Shown here: piece after piece, positions 1-6,602 of the stretch | Layout: each line of letters starts with the position of its first letter | How positions within the stretch are numbered: position 1 is the first letter of the stretch | NCBI GenBank assembly: GCA_963600315.1 | Contig: CAVCAW010000073.1 | Span: 1 to 12,124 of the forward strand | DNA length: 12,124 bases | Reading direction: 5' to 3' | From: UBA6382 sp963600315 | GTDB taxonomy: Bacteria > Bacteroidota > Bacteroidia > Bacteroidales > Bacteroidaceae | Made by a program: the position numbers and the translations under genes | Notes under the pieces: generated by a model | What the model was told of the DNA's origin: nothing | Seen by the model: only the letters and a program-made list of their open reading frames with translations | Database searches by the model: none

Positions 1-33
1 GCACACCACACACTCATTTCAACCTTTTTATTA

Positions 34-41
34 TAACTTTG
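34..41 (+). promoter_or_regulatory. Candidate -7 promoter element for the YigZ-family gene
   Basis: TAACTTTG fits the Bacteroidales -7 consensus TAnnTTTG and lies 45 nt before the start codon at 87. No convincing TTTG -33 element is visible at the usual 19-21 nt spacing, so the call rests on one half-site. The window begins only 33 nt upstream. Confidence 0.4.
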
Positions 42-86
42 CCGCCAGCGTGCAACTTGCGCTAACCAACCATTCACACAAAAACC

Positions 87-677
87 ATGGATAGCTACAA
101 GACCATAGCCAAACAATCCGAGACGAAAATCGTCATAAAGAAAAGTTCGTTCTACTCATTCGCAATCCCCTTGGAAACAGAGACAGAAGCTGAACAAATC
201 TTGAAAGATTTCAGAAAGCGTTTCTATGACGCTCGCCATATATGTTATGCCTACATCATCGGCACCGACAACAAAACATCAAAATCTAGCGACAACGGAG
301 AACCATCTGGCACAGCTGGCAGACCTATCCTCGGAGCTATCATGTCTGCCGAACTGACAAATGTCATGATTATCGTAGTGAGATATTTCGGTGGAGTCTT
401 GCTTGGAGCCCCCGGACTAACGGCTGCATACAAGGAAGGCGCAACCTCTGCAATCAACGAGGCAGGCACAGAAATACGAACTCGCACGTCTACCGCCACA
501 ATATCTTTCGACTACATGGCTATGAACGATGTTATGAAGTTAATAAAACAACACGGCATACAAGTTGTGGAAAATCTCACCGACATTCGCTGCACGCTAA
601 TCATCAAAGCCCCAAAGACCACCCTTGAGACTTCATTGGAACTTCTAAAGAAGATTTCCACACTTCGCATAGAATAG
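87..677 (+). CDS. YigZ/IMPACT family protein
   Basis: This 196-aa protein belongs to the IMPACT/YigZ family (UPF0029 N-terminal domain plus a DUF1949-type C-terminal domain). The family signature DNGEPSGTAGRPIL is at residues 69-82 and is followed by the conserved VVRYFGGVLLG at 97-107. ARHICYAY at 49-56 is the typical first core strand. The small C-terminal domain starts near residue 135. The length of about 200 aa matches bacterial members, so the gene appears complete. Eukaryotic IMPACT regulates the GCN2 kinase; the bacterial role is not settled, so I assign the family and not a reaction. The protein has no signal peptide and should be cytoplasmic. It stands alone, converging on the gyrA operon. 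The ATG at 87 is the first in frame and gives the expected N-terminus. Confidence 0.93.
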   Translation: MDSYKTIAKQSETKIVIKKSSFYSFAIPLETETEAEQILKDFRKRFYDARHICYAYIIGTDNKTSKSSDNGEPSGTAGRPILGAIMSAELTNVMIIVVRYFGGVLLGAPGLTAAYKEGATSAINEAGTEIRTRTSTATISFDYMAMNDVMKLIKQHGIQVVENLTDIRCTLIIKAPKTTLETSLELLKKISTLRIE

Positions 678-689
678 ACCTTTAGACTT

Positions 690-711
690 GTCGTTTGAAT
701 TTCGGAACGAC
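690..711 (+). terminator. Weak hairpin downstream of the YigZ-family gene
   Basis: GTCGTT (690-695) and AACGAC (706-711) form a 6-bp stem around a 10-nt loop, 13 nt after the stop codon. No proper T tract follows, so this is at best a weak terminator. The stronger stem at 847-895 could serve instead on this strand. Confidence 0.25.
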
Positions 712-840
712 TCTCTGATTATCAAACTGACAACAATCAATCCAGAGTTCACATCACAAAGACACAACATAACGAAGAGTCTATCTTATCGAATTTTTCG
801 TTTCTCCAAACCATAACAACAGACTTTGTTCCCATTGACA

Positions 841-895
841 AAAAGAGCGGACAAGTTTTGTTTCTTCACATAAGACAGAAACGAAACTTGTCCGC
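841..895 (-). terminator. Long-stem rho-independent terminator for gyrA-TPR, possibly bidirectional
   Basis: The 18-nt arms at 847-864 and 878-895 are inverted repeats with one mismatch (a G-U wobble if read on the + strand) around a 13-nt loop. Read on the - strand, the stem is followed by CTCTTTTTG, a fair T tract, and lies 43 nt past the TPR stop codon. A second small hairpin, GGAGGG-TTA-CCCTCC at 907-921, sits between the stop codon and the main stem. On the + strand the stem is about 170 nt past the YigZ-family gene but has little T tract. The rest of 678-846 holds no gene or other clear feature. Confidence 0.7.
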
Positions 896-937
896 CAAGC
901 TTTATGGGAGGGTTACCCTCCAACAAATAAACAATCG

Positions 938-2197
938 TTATTTCTTCTTGTCTCGCTTAGCAATTTCAGAAAGATTCTTGTCCACGATTTCAATGAGAGA
1001 GTTAATGTTGTCCAGCTTAGACTCCCACAATTCGGGACGGTCAGGCGATAGAGCCTGAGCTTTGTCGAAATATTCTTTGGTCTGCGTCAACTTAGCCTTA
1101 AGTTCTTCTTGTTGAGCCTTGTAGTTGGCAGCCTTATTGTCAGTTGTGGCCTTCTCGTTAAGCGTTCTCACCTCATTGAAATAAGTTACTCCAATGTTAG
1201 AGATTGCCTCTACGAATACAGAGTCAAACTTGACTGCATTTTCGAAGCACTTGCGAGCCTCAGCATCCTTACCCTCATCCATGAGCACTACGCCCTTGAT
1301 ATAGTGAGCCATTTTGTTCTGCGGAGCTTTGGCAACAAACTCATCAGCAATTTTGGAGGCTTGGGCCTGGTCATGCTTGTCGTAGTAATACTTCAAGATA
1401 ATCTGAGGATAGTTCACGTTACTCGTGTTCTCCATAGCGTCCTTGAGAGTTTCAATCCACTTAGCGGTGTCGCCTTTCTGGAGCAGAGCGGTCGTCTTCA
1501 TGTGGTAACCATCTTCGCGAGTCATTTGGTCTGTGCTATTGATTGCATAGTCCACAGTTTTGAGAACCTTGTCATAGTCCTTCTGTTTGAAGGCAATCAT
1601 CGTGGCATAGTAACCCACGATAGGATAGCGGTCGTCAGACTTATAAATAGAATCGGTCTCTTCAGGAGTAAAGATTGCACACTTAGGCATCTCCAAGTGT
1701 TTGATGTAATACTTGTAGGTCAAGTCATCGTTGCCATTGGCATATTCAAGCTGAGCTGCGATAAGATAGTATCCCAGCACCTTCTTGAGCCACACCACAT
1801 TACCATTGTTTTCACCAATGGTATACTTTTCACCATAATTAAACTTCGGGCTCACCTTTCCTTTGGCATTTGGAGCATTGTCGATTTCATATGATTTCAG
1901 CAAATACTCCACAGCCTTGTCCAGGCTATTGACAAACGTCAGGGTGTCAAGCGGTTGTCTGGCCGAATACTTAGAGATTTCCTCATTAAGCAAGCGAAGT
2001 TCAACTTGTCCTGCCACGTTATAAGCATAAGCCATATCTTTGGTCTTCGGGTTTTTCAACACTTCGGCCATAGTAGATTGCGCCTCTTTAAGCTTGTTTT
2101 CTCCAAGCTGTTCTTGTGCCTTGTAGATTTGGGAATTCTGCGCCCAACCAGTTGCAGTTACGAGCGCTACAGTAAGTGACAATAATAGTTTTTTCAT
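938..2197 (-). CDS. Secreted tetratricopeptide-repeat protein downstream of gyrA
   Basis: This 419-aa protein has a clear N-terminal signal peptide: a short basic start (MKK), a hydrophobic core, and a likely cleavage near residues 19-20 (GWA/Q). There is no lipobox cysteine, so it is probably periplasmic. The mature part is helical and TPR-like. The best repeat is at about 296-329 (KGVVLMDEGKDAEARKCFEN onward), with weaker helix pairs near 30-70, 195-220 and 370-390. The C-terminus is very basic (KRDKKK). TPR proteins act as protein-interaction scaffolds, and nothing here indicates a partner. The gene starts 32 nt after the gyrA stop with no promoter visible in the gap, so co-transcription is likely. 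A TPR protein behind gyrA is, as far as I recall, a common Bacteroidales arrangement. No Shine-Dalgarno sequence precedes the ATG. Family confidence is high; function is unknown. Confidence 0.85.
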   Translation of the reverse strand: MKKLLLSLTVALVTATGWAQNSQIYKAQEQLGENKLKEAQSTMAEVLKNPKTKDMAYAYNVAGQVELRLLNEEISKYSARQPLDTLTFVNSLDKAVEYLLKSYEIDNAPNAKGKVSPKFNYGEKYTIGENNGNVVWLKKVLGYYLIAAQLEYANGNDDLTYKYYIKHLEMPKCAIFTPEETDSIYKSDDRYPIVGYYATMIAFKQKDYDKVLKTVDYAINSTDQMTREDGYHMKTTALLQKGDTAKWIETLKDAMENTSNVNYPQIILKYYYDKHDQAQASKIADEFVAKAPQNKMAHYIKGVVLMDEGKDAEARKCFENAVKFDSVFVEAISNIGVTYFNEVRTLNEKATTDNKAANYKAQQEELKAKLTQTKEYFDKAQALSPDRPELWESKLDNINSLIEIVDKNLSEIAKRDKKK

Positions 2198-2229
2198 ACT
2201 GCTTTGGTGTTTATAGGTTTATATTTGTT

Positions 2230-4797
2230 TTATTCGTTGTCGGGAGTCTCTGTGCCGTCAGACTGGCCATTACTATCCTCAGGCAATTCCGTTTCGGCAT
2301 CACCATTGAGAGTTTCGACATCTGCGGCTTCAGGTTCGGCTTCAACCTTGCATACTGACGAGATGGTGTCGTTGCGTTTGGCGAGCTCTATCACCTTCAC
2401 ACCCTGAGTTGCACGTCCCACAACACGCAAATCCTTTATAGGAATTCTGATTGCCGTACCGCTCTTGTTGATGATGACAAGGTCATTTTGCTCGTCAACC
2501 ATCAATATGGCCACAAGCATACCCGTCTTCTCCGTGATATTGATAGTCTTCACACCCTTGCCGCCGCGACCTGTGAGACGATAGTCCTCAATGGGTGAAC
2601 GCTTACCGAAGCCCTTCTCACTGATAACCATGATGGTCTTATCGAGGTCACGCTTCCATGCGCACACCATACCTACCACTTCGTCATCATCACTTGTGAG
2701 GGTTACACCCTTCACACCAGTTGCCGTGCGACCCATAGCGCGTACGTTCTCCTCATTGAAGCGTATGGCACGACCGTTGTGCGTAGCGATGACAATTTCG
2801 CTATTGCCCTCAGTGAGAGCCACGCTCACGATGGAGTCGTCTTCACGAATGTTAATAGCGTTGACACCATTGGCTCTCGGATGAGAGTAGTCTGTCAAAA
2901 GAGTCTTCTTGATTACACCCTTCTTCGTGCAGAAGGTCACATAGTGAGTATTGCAGAACTCTTCGTCCTTGAGGTTCTGCACGTGAATCATCGTGTTGAG
3001 CGAATCGTCGCCTGGAATGTTGAGCAAATTCTGTATAGCACGTCCCTTGGAGTTTTTGGTTCCCTCGGGCACTTCATACACCCTGAGCCAATAGCAGCGT
3101 CCCTTCTGAGTAAAGAACAACAGGGTGTCGTGCATATTGGCGCGATAAACCTTGTCAATGAAGTCCTCATCGCGTGTCGACGACAGCTTGCTTCCAATGC
3201 CGCCACGTCCCTGAGCACGGAACTCACTGAGCGGAGTGCGCTTGATGTAGCCCAAGTGGCTCGTAGTTATCATCATGGGGTCGTTGGCGAAGAAATCCTC
3301 CGGATTGAAATCGTCAGCTTCCTGATACTGAATGACGCTCTTGCGCGGATCGGACCATTTTTCCTTAACTTCCACAAGTTCGTCTTTGATGACCTGTCTG
3401 CAAAGTTCGTCGTCCGTAAGTATGCGATTGAAGTAGGCTATCTTTTTCTCCAATTCTTCATATTCTGCATGAAGCTGTTCCTGGCGCAGTCCAGTGAGTT
3501 GTCCCAGTCTCATCTCCACTATAGCCTGAGCCTGGACATCGTCCAAACCAAAACGGTTTTTAAGCCCCTCAATAGCCAACTGAGGAGTATGCGAAGCGCG
3601 AATGATGCGCACCACCTCATCGATATTGTCGCTGGCGATGATAAGTCCTTCTACAATATGGGCGCGCTCCTGAGCCTTGCGCAGGTCAAAGCGAGTGCGC
3701 CTGACGACTACATCGTGGCGGTGCTCCACAAAAGCAGCGATACAATCCTTGAGAGTCAACAAGCGCGGACGACCATTGACCAGGGCAATATTGTTGACAC
3801 TGAATGAGCACTGAAGATCAGTCATCTTCAGCAACTTATTGAGCACCACGTTGGCATTGGCATCATTCTTCACATCAATAACAATGCGCATACCCTCACG
3901 ACCAGTCTCGTCGTTGACATTACTTATGCCCACAATCTTCTTCTCGTTGCTGAGTGCAGCAATCTTTTTTATGAGTTCAGACTTGTTGACGCCATAGGGT
4001 ATCTCGGTAACCACTATCGATGTGTGTGAACCAGTGTCTTCTATTTCATACTTGGCACGCATGACAACCCTGCCACGGCCCGTAGTGTAAGCGTCCTTAA
4101 TACCCTGCAAACCACAGATATAGCCACCCGTAGGGAAATCGGGAGCAGGTATATACTGCATCAGCTCTTCTGATGTAATGTCAGGATTGTCTACACACGC
4201 CACACAACCATCAATCACCTCACCCAAATTGTGGGTAGGCACATTGGTTGCCATGCCGACAGCAATACCAGTGGCACCATTGACGAGGTAATTAGGAATA
4301 CGCGTAGGCATCACCGTAGGCTCCTGAAGCGTATCGTCGAAGTTATTGCGCATGTCAACGGTATCCTTTTCAAGGTCCATCATCATGGATTCGCCCAACT
4401 CCGTAAGGCGAGCCTCGGTATAACGCATAGCAGCAGGCGAGTCGCCATCTACACTACCAAAGTTTCCCTGACCATCAACGAGCACCTCACGCATGTTCCA
4501 CTCCTGAGCCAAGCGCGCCAGCGCACCATAGACAGAAGAGTCACCATGGGGATGATACTTACCGAGCACCTCACCGACAATACGCGCACACTTCTTGTAG
4601 GGCTTGTCGTGAGTATTCTTAAGTCCCAGCATACCATAGAGAATGCGGCGGTGCACCGGCTTAAAACCATCCCTCACATCGGGCAACGCACGGGCAACAA
4701 TCACCGACATAGAGTAGTCAATGTAGCTGCTCTGCATTTCATGATTCAAGTCCACCTTGATAATTCTGTCGCTATCAAAAACCTGATCGTCTTCCAT
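2230..4797 (-). CDS. gyrA: DNA gyrase subunit A
   Basis: GyrA is the DNA-cleaving subunit of gyrase, which with GyrB introduces negative supercoils using ATP. The 855-aa protein is full length. The winged-helix/tower part carries the quinolone-resistance region HPHGDSSVYGALAR (82-95), the catalytic tyrosine Y126 in AMRYTEAR, and the conserved IPNYLVNG at 167-174. The coiled-coil/gate region is at about 370-500, and the six-bladed beta-pinwheel C-terminal domain runs from about 505 to 815. The GyrA-box that separates gyrase from topoisomerase IV is present but degenerate (QGRGGIG, 529-535). A final-blade motif GRGGKG is at 743-748. The last 37 residues form an acidic tail. By E. coli numbering plus 4, the quinolone positions are S87 (Ser83) and G91 (Asp87). 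The gene has its own upstream promoter and leads into the TPR gene. It could only be confused with ParC; the residual GyrA-box and overall similarity favour GyrA. Confidence 0.96.
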   Translation of the reverse strand: MEDDQVFDSDRIIKVDLNHEMQSSYIDYSMSVIVARALPDVRDGFKPVHRRILYGMLGLKNTHDKPYKKCARIVGEVLGKYHPHGDSSVYGALARLAQEWNMREVLVDGQGNFGSVDGDSPAAMRYTEARLTELGESMMMDLEKDTVDMRNNFDDTLQEPTVMPTRIPNYLVNGATGIAVGMATNVPTHNLGEVIDGCVACVDNPDITSEELMQYIPAPDFPTGGYICGLQGIKDAYTTGRGRVVMRAKYEIEDTGSHTSIVVTEIPYGVNKSELIKKIAALSNEKKIVGISNVNDETGREGMRIVIDVKNDANANVVLNKLLKMTDLQCSFSVNNIALVNGRPRLLTLKDCIAAFVEHRHDVVVRRTRFDLRKAQERAHIVEGLIIASDNIDEVVRIIRASHTPQLAIEGLKNRFGLDDVQAQAIVEMRLGQLTGLRQEQLHAEYEELEKKIAYFNRILTDDELCRQVIKDELVEVKEKWSDPRKSVIQYQEADDFNPEDFFANDPMMITTSHLGYIKRTPLSEFRAQGRGGIGSKLSSTRDEDFIDKVYRANMHDTLLFFTQKGRCYWLRVYEVPEGTKNSKGRAIQNLLNIPGDDSLNTMIHVQNLKDEEFCNTHYVTFCTKKGVIKKTLLTDYSHPRANGVNAINIREDDSIVSVALTEGNSEIVIATHNGRAIRFNEENVRAMGRTATGVKGVTLTSDDDEVVGMVCAWKRDLDKTIMVISEKGFGKRSPIEDYRLTGRGGKGVKTINITEKTGMLVAILMVDEQNDLVIINKSGTAIRIPIKDLRVVGRATQGVKVIELAKRNDTISSVCKVEAEPEAADVETLNGDAETELPEDSNGQSDGTETPDNE

Positions 4798-4837
4798 TAT
4801 TCTATAATTCTAATTTTAGTAGATTCAAAAAACAATC

Positions 4838-4871
4838 CAAAATTACCACTTTTTCATCTTACAGCCGCAAA
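4838..4871 (-). promoter_or_regulatory. Predicted gyrA promoter
   Basis: On the - strand a -33 element TTTG (4868-4871) is followed after 22 nt by TAATTTTG (4838-4845), an exact match to the Bacteroidales -7 consensus TAnnTTTG. The spacing is 1 nt longer than the common 19-21. Transcription would start near 4831, giving a leader of about 34 nt before the ATG at 4797, which has no Shine-Dalgarno sequence. Confidence 0.6.
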
Positions 4872-5007
4872 TCCAGACAAAATAAAATCAGCAAAAATTC
4901 GTTTTTTGGCTATTTTTAGCACTTCTAAGCCCATGCCAATCGTTTTTCAAGGGGGTACCGAACAACAATGCGACTAAGCCCTACTGCAAGAAAAGAGCTG
5001 TTTTACG

Positions 5008-5038
5008 GGGTCATGCCCAATGAAAAAAACATTGACCC
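5008..5038. repeat. Dyad element GGGTCA...TGACCC with inner CAATG/CATTG
   Basis: GGGTCA (5008-5013) and TGACCC (5033-5038) are perfect inverted repeats. Inside them CAATG (5018-5022) and CATTG (5030-5034) flank a run of seven A (5023-5029). The inner and outer stems share bases and so give alternative folds. It lies between the gyrA promoter and the phased box array. It could be a protein-binding dyad or a transcript hairpin; no T tract follows in a position that would make a good terminator. Confidence 0.4.
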
Positions 5039-5046
5039 GGCAATCG

Positions 5047-5126
5047 AATTTCCACCGAAATTGGCAACCATTTCCGCCGAAATCACCATTCGTTTCGGCG
5101 GAAATTGAGAAACATTTCGGCGGAAG
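5047..5126. repeat. Array of four 12-bp palindromic boxes at an exact 22-bp period
   Basis: Four boxes start at 5049, 5071, 5093 and 5115, each 12 bp with 10-bp spacers: TTTCCACCGAAA, TTTCCGCCGAAA, TTTCGGCGGAAA and TTTCGGCGGAAG. The first two are one orientation and the last two its reverse complement, so the array has dyad symmetry centred at 5087/5088. Because the two orientations differ only at positions 5 and 8, the boxes also read as imperfect direct repeats, and spacers 1 and 3 are alike (TTGGCAACCA, TTGAGAAACA). Each box has TTTC/GAAA arms around a 4-nt core; the first extends to AATTTC/GAAATT. A 22-bp period is about two DNA helical turns. The array lies in the gene-free stretch 4798-5206 between the panD terminator and the gyrA promoter. 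Its function is unknown: an operator array, a REP-like dispersed repeat, or a short tandem repeat are all possible. Confidence 0.85.
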
Positions 5127-5141
5127 CGCAACAATCAGCAC

Positions 5142-5181
5142 AAAAAAAATGCCACCGGCAAAATAAATCACCAGCGGCATT
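5142..5181 (-). terminator. Rho-independent terminator of panC-panD
   Basis: Read on the - strand, AATGCCGCTGG (5171-5181) pairs with CCGGTGGCATT (5148-5158) to give an 11-bp stem with two G-U wobbles around a 12-nt loop. The stem runs directly into a T tract (the A run at 5142-5149 on the + strand). It starts 26 nt after the panD stop codon, the standard position. Confidence 0.8.
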
Positions 5182-5206
5182 ATCATGAAAAAAATCAAAT
5201 GTATTT

Positions 5207-5551
5207 TCAAAGTTTATTACCCGACCGAGGAAAGACAATTTTGGGAACAAAAGTCTTGGCCTCTTCAAAATCGAGCTGGGCATAGGACATGATTATCACC
5301 ACATCGCCAACTTGCGCCTTGCGAGCCGCCGCTCCGTTGAGACAGATGCAACCGCTGCCGCGCTCGCCTTTTATGACATAAGTCTCCAGACGCTCACCAT
5401 TATTATTGTTGACGATATACACGTGTTCGCCTTGGATAATACCAACAGCATCCATAAGATCCTCATCAATGGTAACACTGCCAACATAGTTCAGATTGGC
5501 ATCAGTCACCTTCACGCAGTGAATCTTTGATTTCAACACTTCTATAACCAT
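5207..5551 (-). CDS. panD: Aspartate 1-decarboxylase (pyruvoyl-dependent)
   Basis: PanD converts L-aspartate to beta-alanine plus CO2, supplying the beta-alanine half of pantothenate. It is made as a proenzyme that cleaves itself between Gly24 and Ser25; Ser25 becomes the pyruvoyl group. The site is visible in NYVGSVTID (21-29). Other active-site residues are in place: K9 (LKSK), R54, T57 and Y58 (ERLETY), and N72 followed by GAAAR. At 114 aa it is slightly shorter than the 126-aa E. coli enzyme, but all catalytic parts are present. The gene follows panC by 15 nt and is followed by a strong terminator, so the two form an operon. The start is well fixed by a GGAGG sequence 7 nt upstream and by the typical N-terminus (MVIEVLKSKIH). 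Confidence 0.96.
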   Translation of the reverse strand: MVIEVLKSKIHCVKVTDANLNYVGSVTIDEDLMDAVGIIQGEHVYIVNNNNGERLETYVIKGERGSGCICLNGAAARKAQVGDVVIIMSYAQLDFEEAKTFVPKIVFPRSGNKL

Positions 5552-5558
5552 AGTTTAT

Positions 5559-5563
5559 CCTCC
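5559..5563 (-). promoter_or_regulatory. Strong Shine-Dalgarno for panD
   Basis: GGAGG on the - strand lies 7 nt before the panD ATG and 3 nt past the panC stop codon. It is the only strong Shine-Dalgarno I see in the window; the other genes show none, as is usual in Bacteroidales. It fixes the panD start and could support translational coupling with panC. Confidence 0.7.
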
Positions 5564-5566
5564 GTC

Positions 5567-6415
5567 CTATTTATACCTAATATTGTCAATCAAGCGCACA
5601 GGGCGACTGCCGCAGAAGACGGTGATACAGCCTACAACCGACTCGCTGTCTGACCAGTCGGAAAGAGAGACCAGACTATCGCCGTCAACTATCTCGTAAT
5701 ACTGAACCTCAAGCCCGTCAACACTATTGACCCCGTTACACACGAAAGTCTTGGTTTCTTTGAGGGTATGAGTCTTCATATATTCTTTGCTCTCAAACAA
5801 ATACTTGGAGATATTTAGTGCAATGCGGCGTTCACTTTCGGTCAGCAAGGCATTGCGGCTGCTAAGAGCCAATCCGTCCTGTTCTCTCACTATGGGACAA
5901 GGACATATCTCCAGCTTCAGTCCAAGTGATTTTACCATCGCTTTTATTACGGCTATCTGCTGATAGTCTTTCTCGCCAAAATACGCTCTGTCGGGCTCAA
6001 CTGCATAGAAGAGCTTACTAACTATCTGACACACACCATTAAAGTGACCAGGACGAAAAGCACCCTCCATCACTTCGTCGGTCGGCGGATAACTGAACGT
6101 GCGCATATCAGGCTCAGGGTACATCTCTTCTACCGACGGAGCAAACACGATATCAGCTCCCAGCGACCCTAACAAAGCGCAATCGGCATCCATAGAGCGC
6201 GGATAGTTCTTCAAGTCATTCTTATCATTAAACTGCGTGGGATTGACAAAATCACTCACTACAGTGAAATCATTCTCTGCCACGCTGCGCTTGACGAGTG
6301 AGGCGTGGCCATCATGGAGAGCTCCCATCGTTGGCACTAAGCCAACCGACTTACCCTCACGGCGAACATCGTCGAGCAATGTTCGCAAGGCTACCTTTGA
6401 ATCAACAACCTGCAT
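5567..6415 (-). CDS. panC: Pantoate--beta-alanine ligase (pantothenate synthetase)
   Basis: PanC joins pantoate and beta-alanine with ATP, through a pantoyl-adenylate, to make pantothenate. The 282-aa protein has the expected length and motifs: PTMGALHDGH (28-37) with the HxGH nucleotide-binding histidines H34 and H37, NPTQFN (58-63), RPGHFNGV (121-128), FGEKDYQQ (146-153), and SSRN (185-188) of the ATP-binding loop. The C-terminal dimer domain ends in RLIDNIRYK. It is transcribed ahead of panD, whose product supplies its beta-alanine; panB is not in this window. Residue 55 is Asp in VVSDFVNP, where a hydrophobic residue is usual; this is a one-base change (GAT for GTT) in a buried strand. 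The ATG at 6415 gives the standard N-terminus. The enzyme is cytoplasmic. Confidence 0.96.
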   Translation of the reverse strand: MQVVDSKVALRTLLDDVRREGKSVGLVPTMGALHDGHASLVKRSVAENDFTVVSDFVNPTQFNDKNDLKNYPRSMDADCALLGSLGADIVFAPSVEEMYPEPDMRTFSYPPTDEVMEGAFRPGHFNGVCQIVSKLFYAVEPDRAYFGEKDYQQIAVIKAMVKSLGLKLEICPCPIVREQDGLALSSRNALLTESERRIALNISKYLFESKEYMKTHTLKETKTFVCNGVNSVDGLEVQYYEIVDGDSLVSLSDWSDSESVVGCITVFCGSRPVRLIDNIRYK

Positions 6416-6440
6416 TTCTTCAGTATGTTCATTTTTTCGG

Positions 6441-6453
6441 GGTGCAAAATAAC
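6441..6453 (-). promoter_or_regulatory. Candidate panC-panD core promoter
   Basis: On the - strand GTTATTTTGCACC ends 25 nt before the panC ATG. TTATTTTG differs by one base from TAnnTTTG, and no clear -33 TTTG lies at the right distance. The call is strengthened because the same 13-mer with one change (GTAATTTTGCACC) sits in the matching place for the divergent gene at 6571-6583. Confidence 0.45.
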
Positions 6454-6570
6454 ATAATTTATTTTACATGGGAAAACTTTTAGTGCCGAAATCAATAGTT
6501 TAGAGGCAAAACGCTCAACACTCCTTTACATATTTTATAATAGTAAACTTCCATATTAGCGAAAAAATGA

Positions 6571-6583
6571 GTAATTTTGCACC
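6571..6583 (+). promoter_or_regulatory. Core promoter of the GT5-like / DUF4270 operon
   Basis: TAATTTTG (6572-6579), followed by CACC, is an exact Bacteroidales -7 element. Transcription should start near 6586, downstream of the ATG at 6567, so the gene most likely starts at the ATG at 6603. The -33 region is poor (no TTTG at the right spacing). Confidence 0.55.
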
Positions 6584-6602
6584 ACAAAAATTAATTCAAG
6601 AA

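Noticed and set aside
1109..1894. A 261-aa open frame on the + strand inside the TPR gene
   Set aside because: It is antisense to a well-supported gene and shows no family similarity or promoter. The length comes from the codon bias of the opposite strand.
2779..3807. A 342-aa open frame on the + strand inside gyrA
   Set aside because: It is an antisense shadow of gyrA, which has full family motifs throughout this region.
4231..4977. A 248-aa open frame on the + strand crossing the gyrA 5' end
   Set aside because: Most of it is antisense to the conserved gyrA N-terminus, and the rest covers the gyrA promoter. No domain is seen.
5047..5126. CRISPR-like array
   Set aside because: Repeats are only 12 bp with 10-bp spacers, two copies are inverted, and no cas gene is present.
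4974..5283. Overlapping small open frames on the - strand across the panD-gyrA intergenic region (78 and 66 aa)
   Set aside because: They run through the terminator stem and the phased box array and overlap panD's 3' end in another frame. Their composition is driven by the repeats, and they have no recognisable domain.
6567..6602. Upstream ATG as the start of the GT5-like gene
   Set aside because: A consensus -7 promoter element lies inside this 12-codon extension, and the family N-terminus (KKVLFVAQE) begins right after the next ATG.
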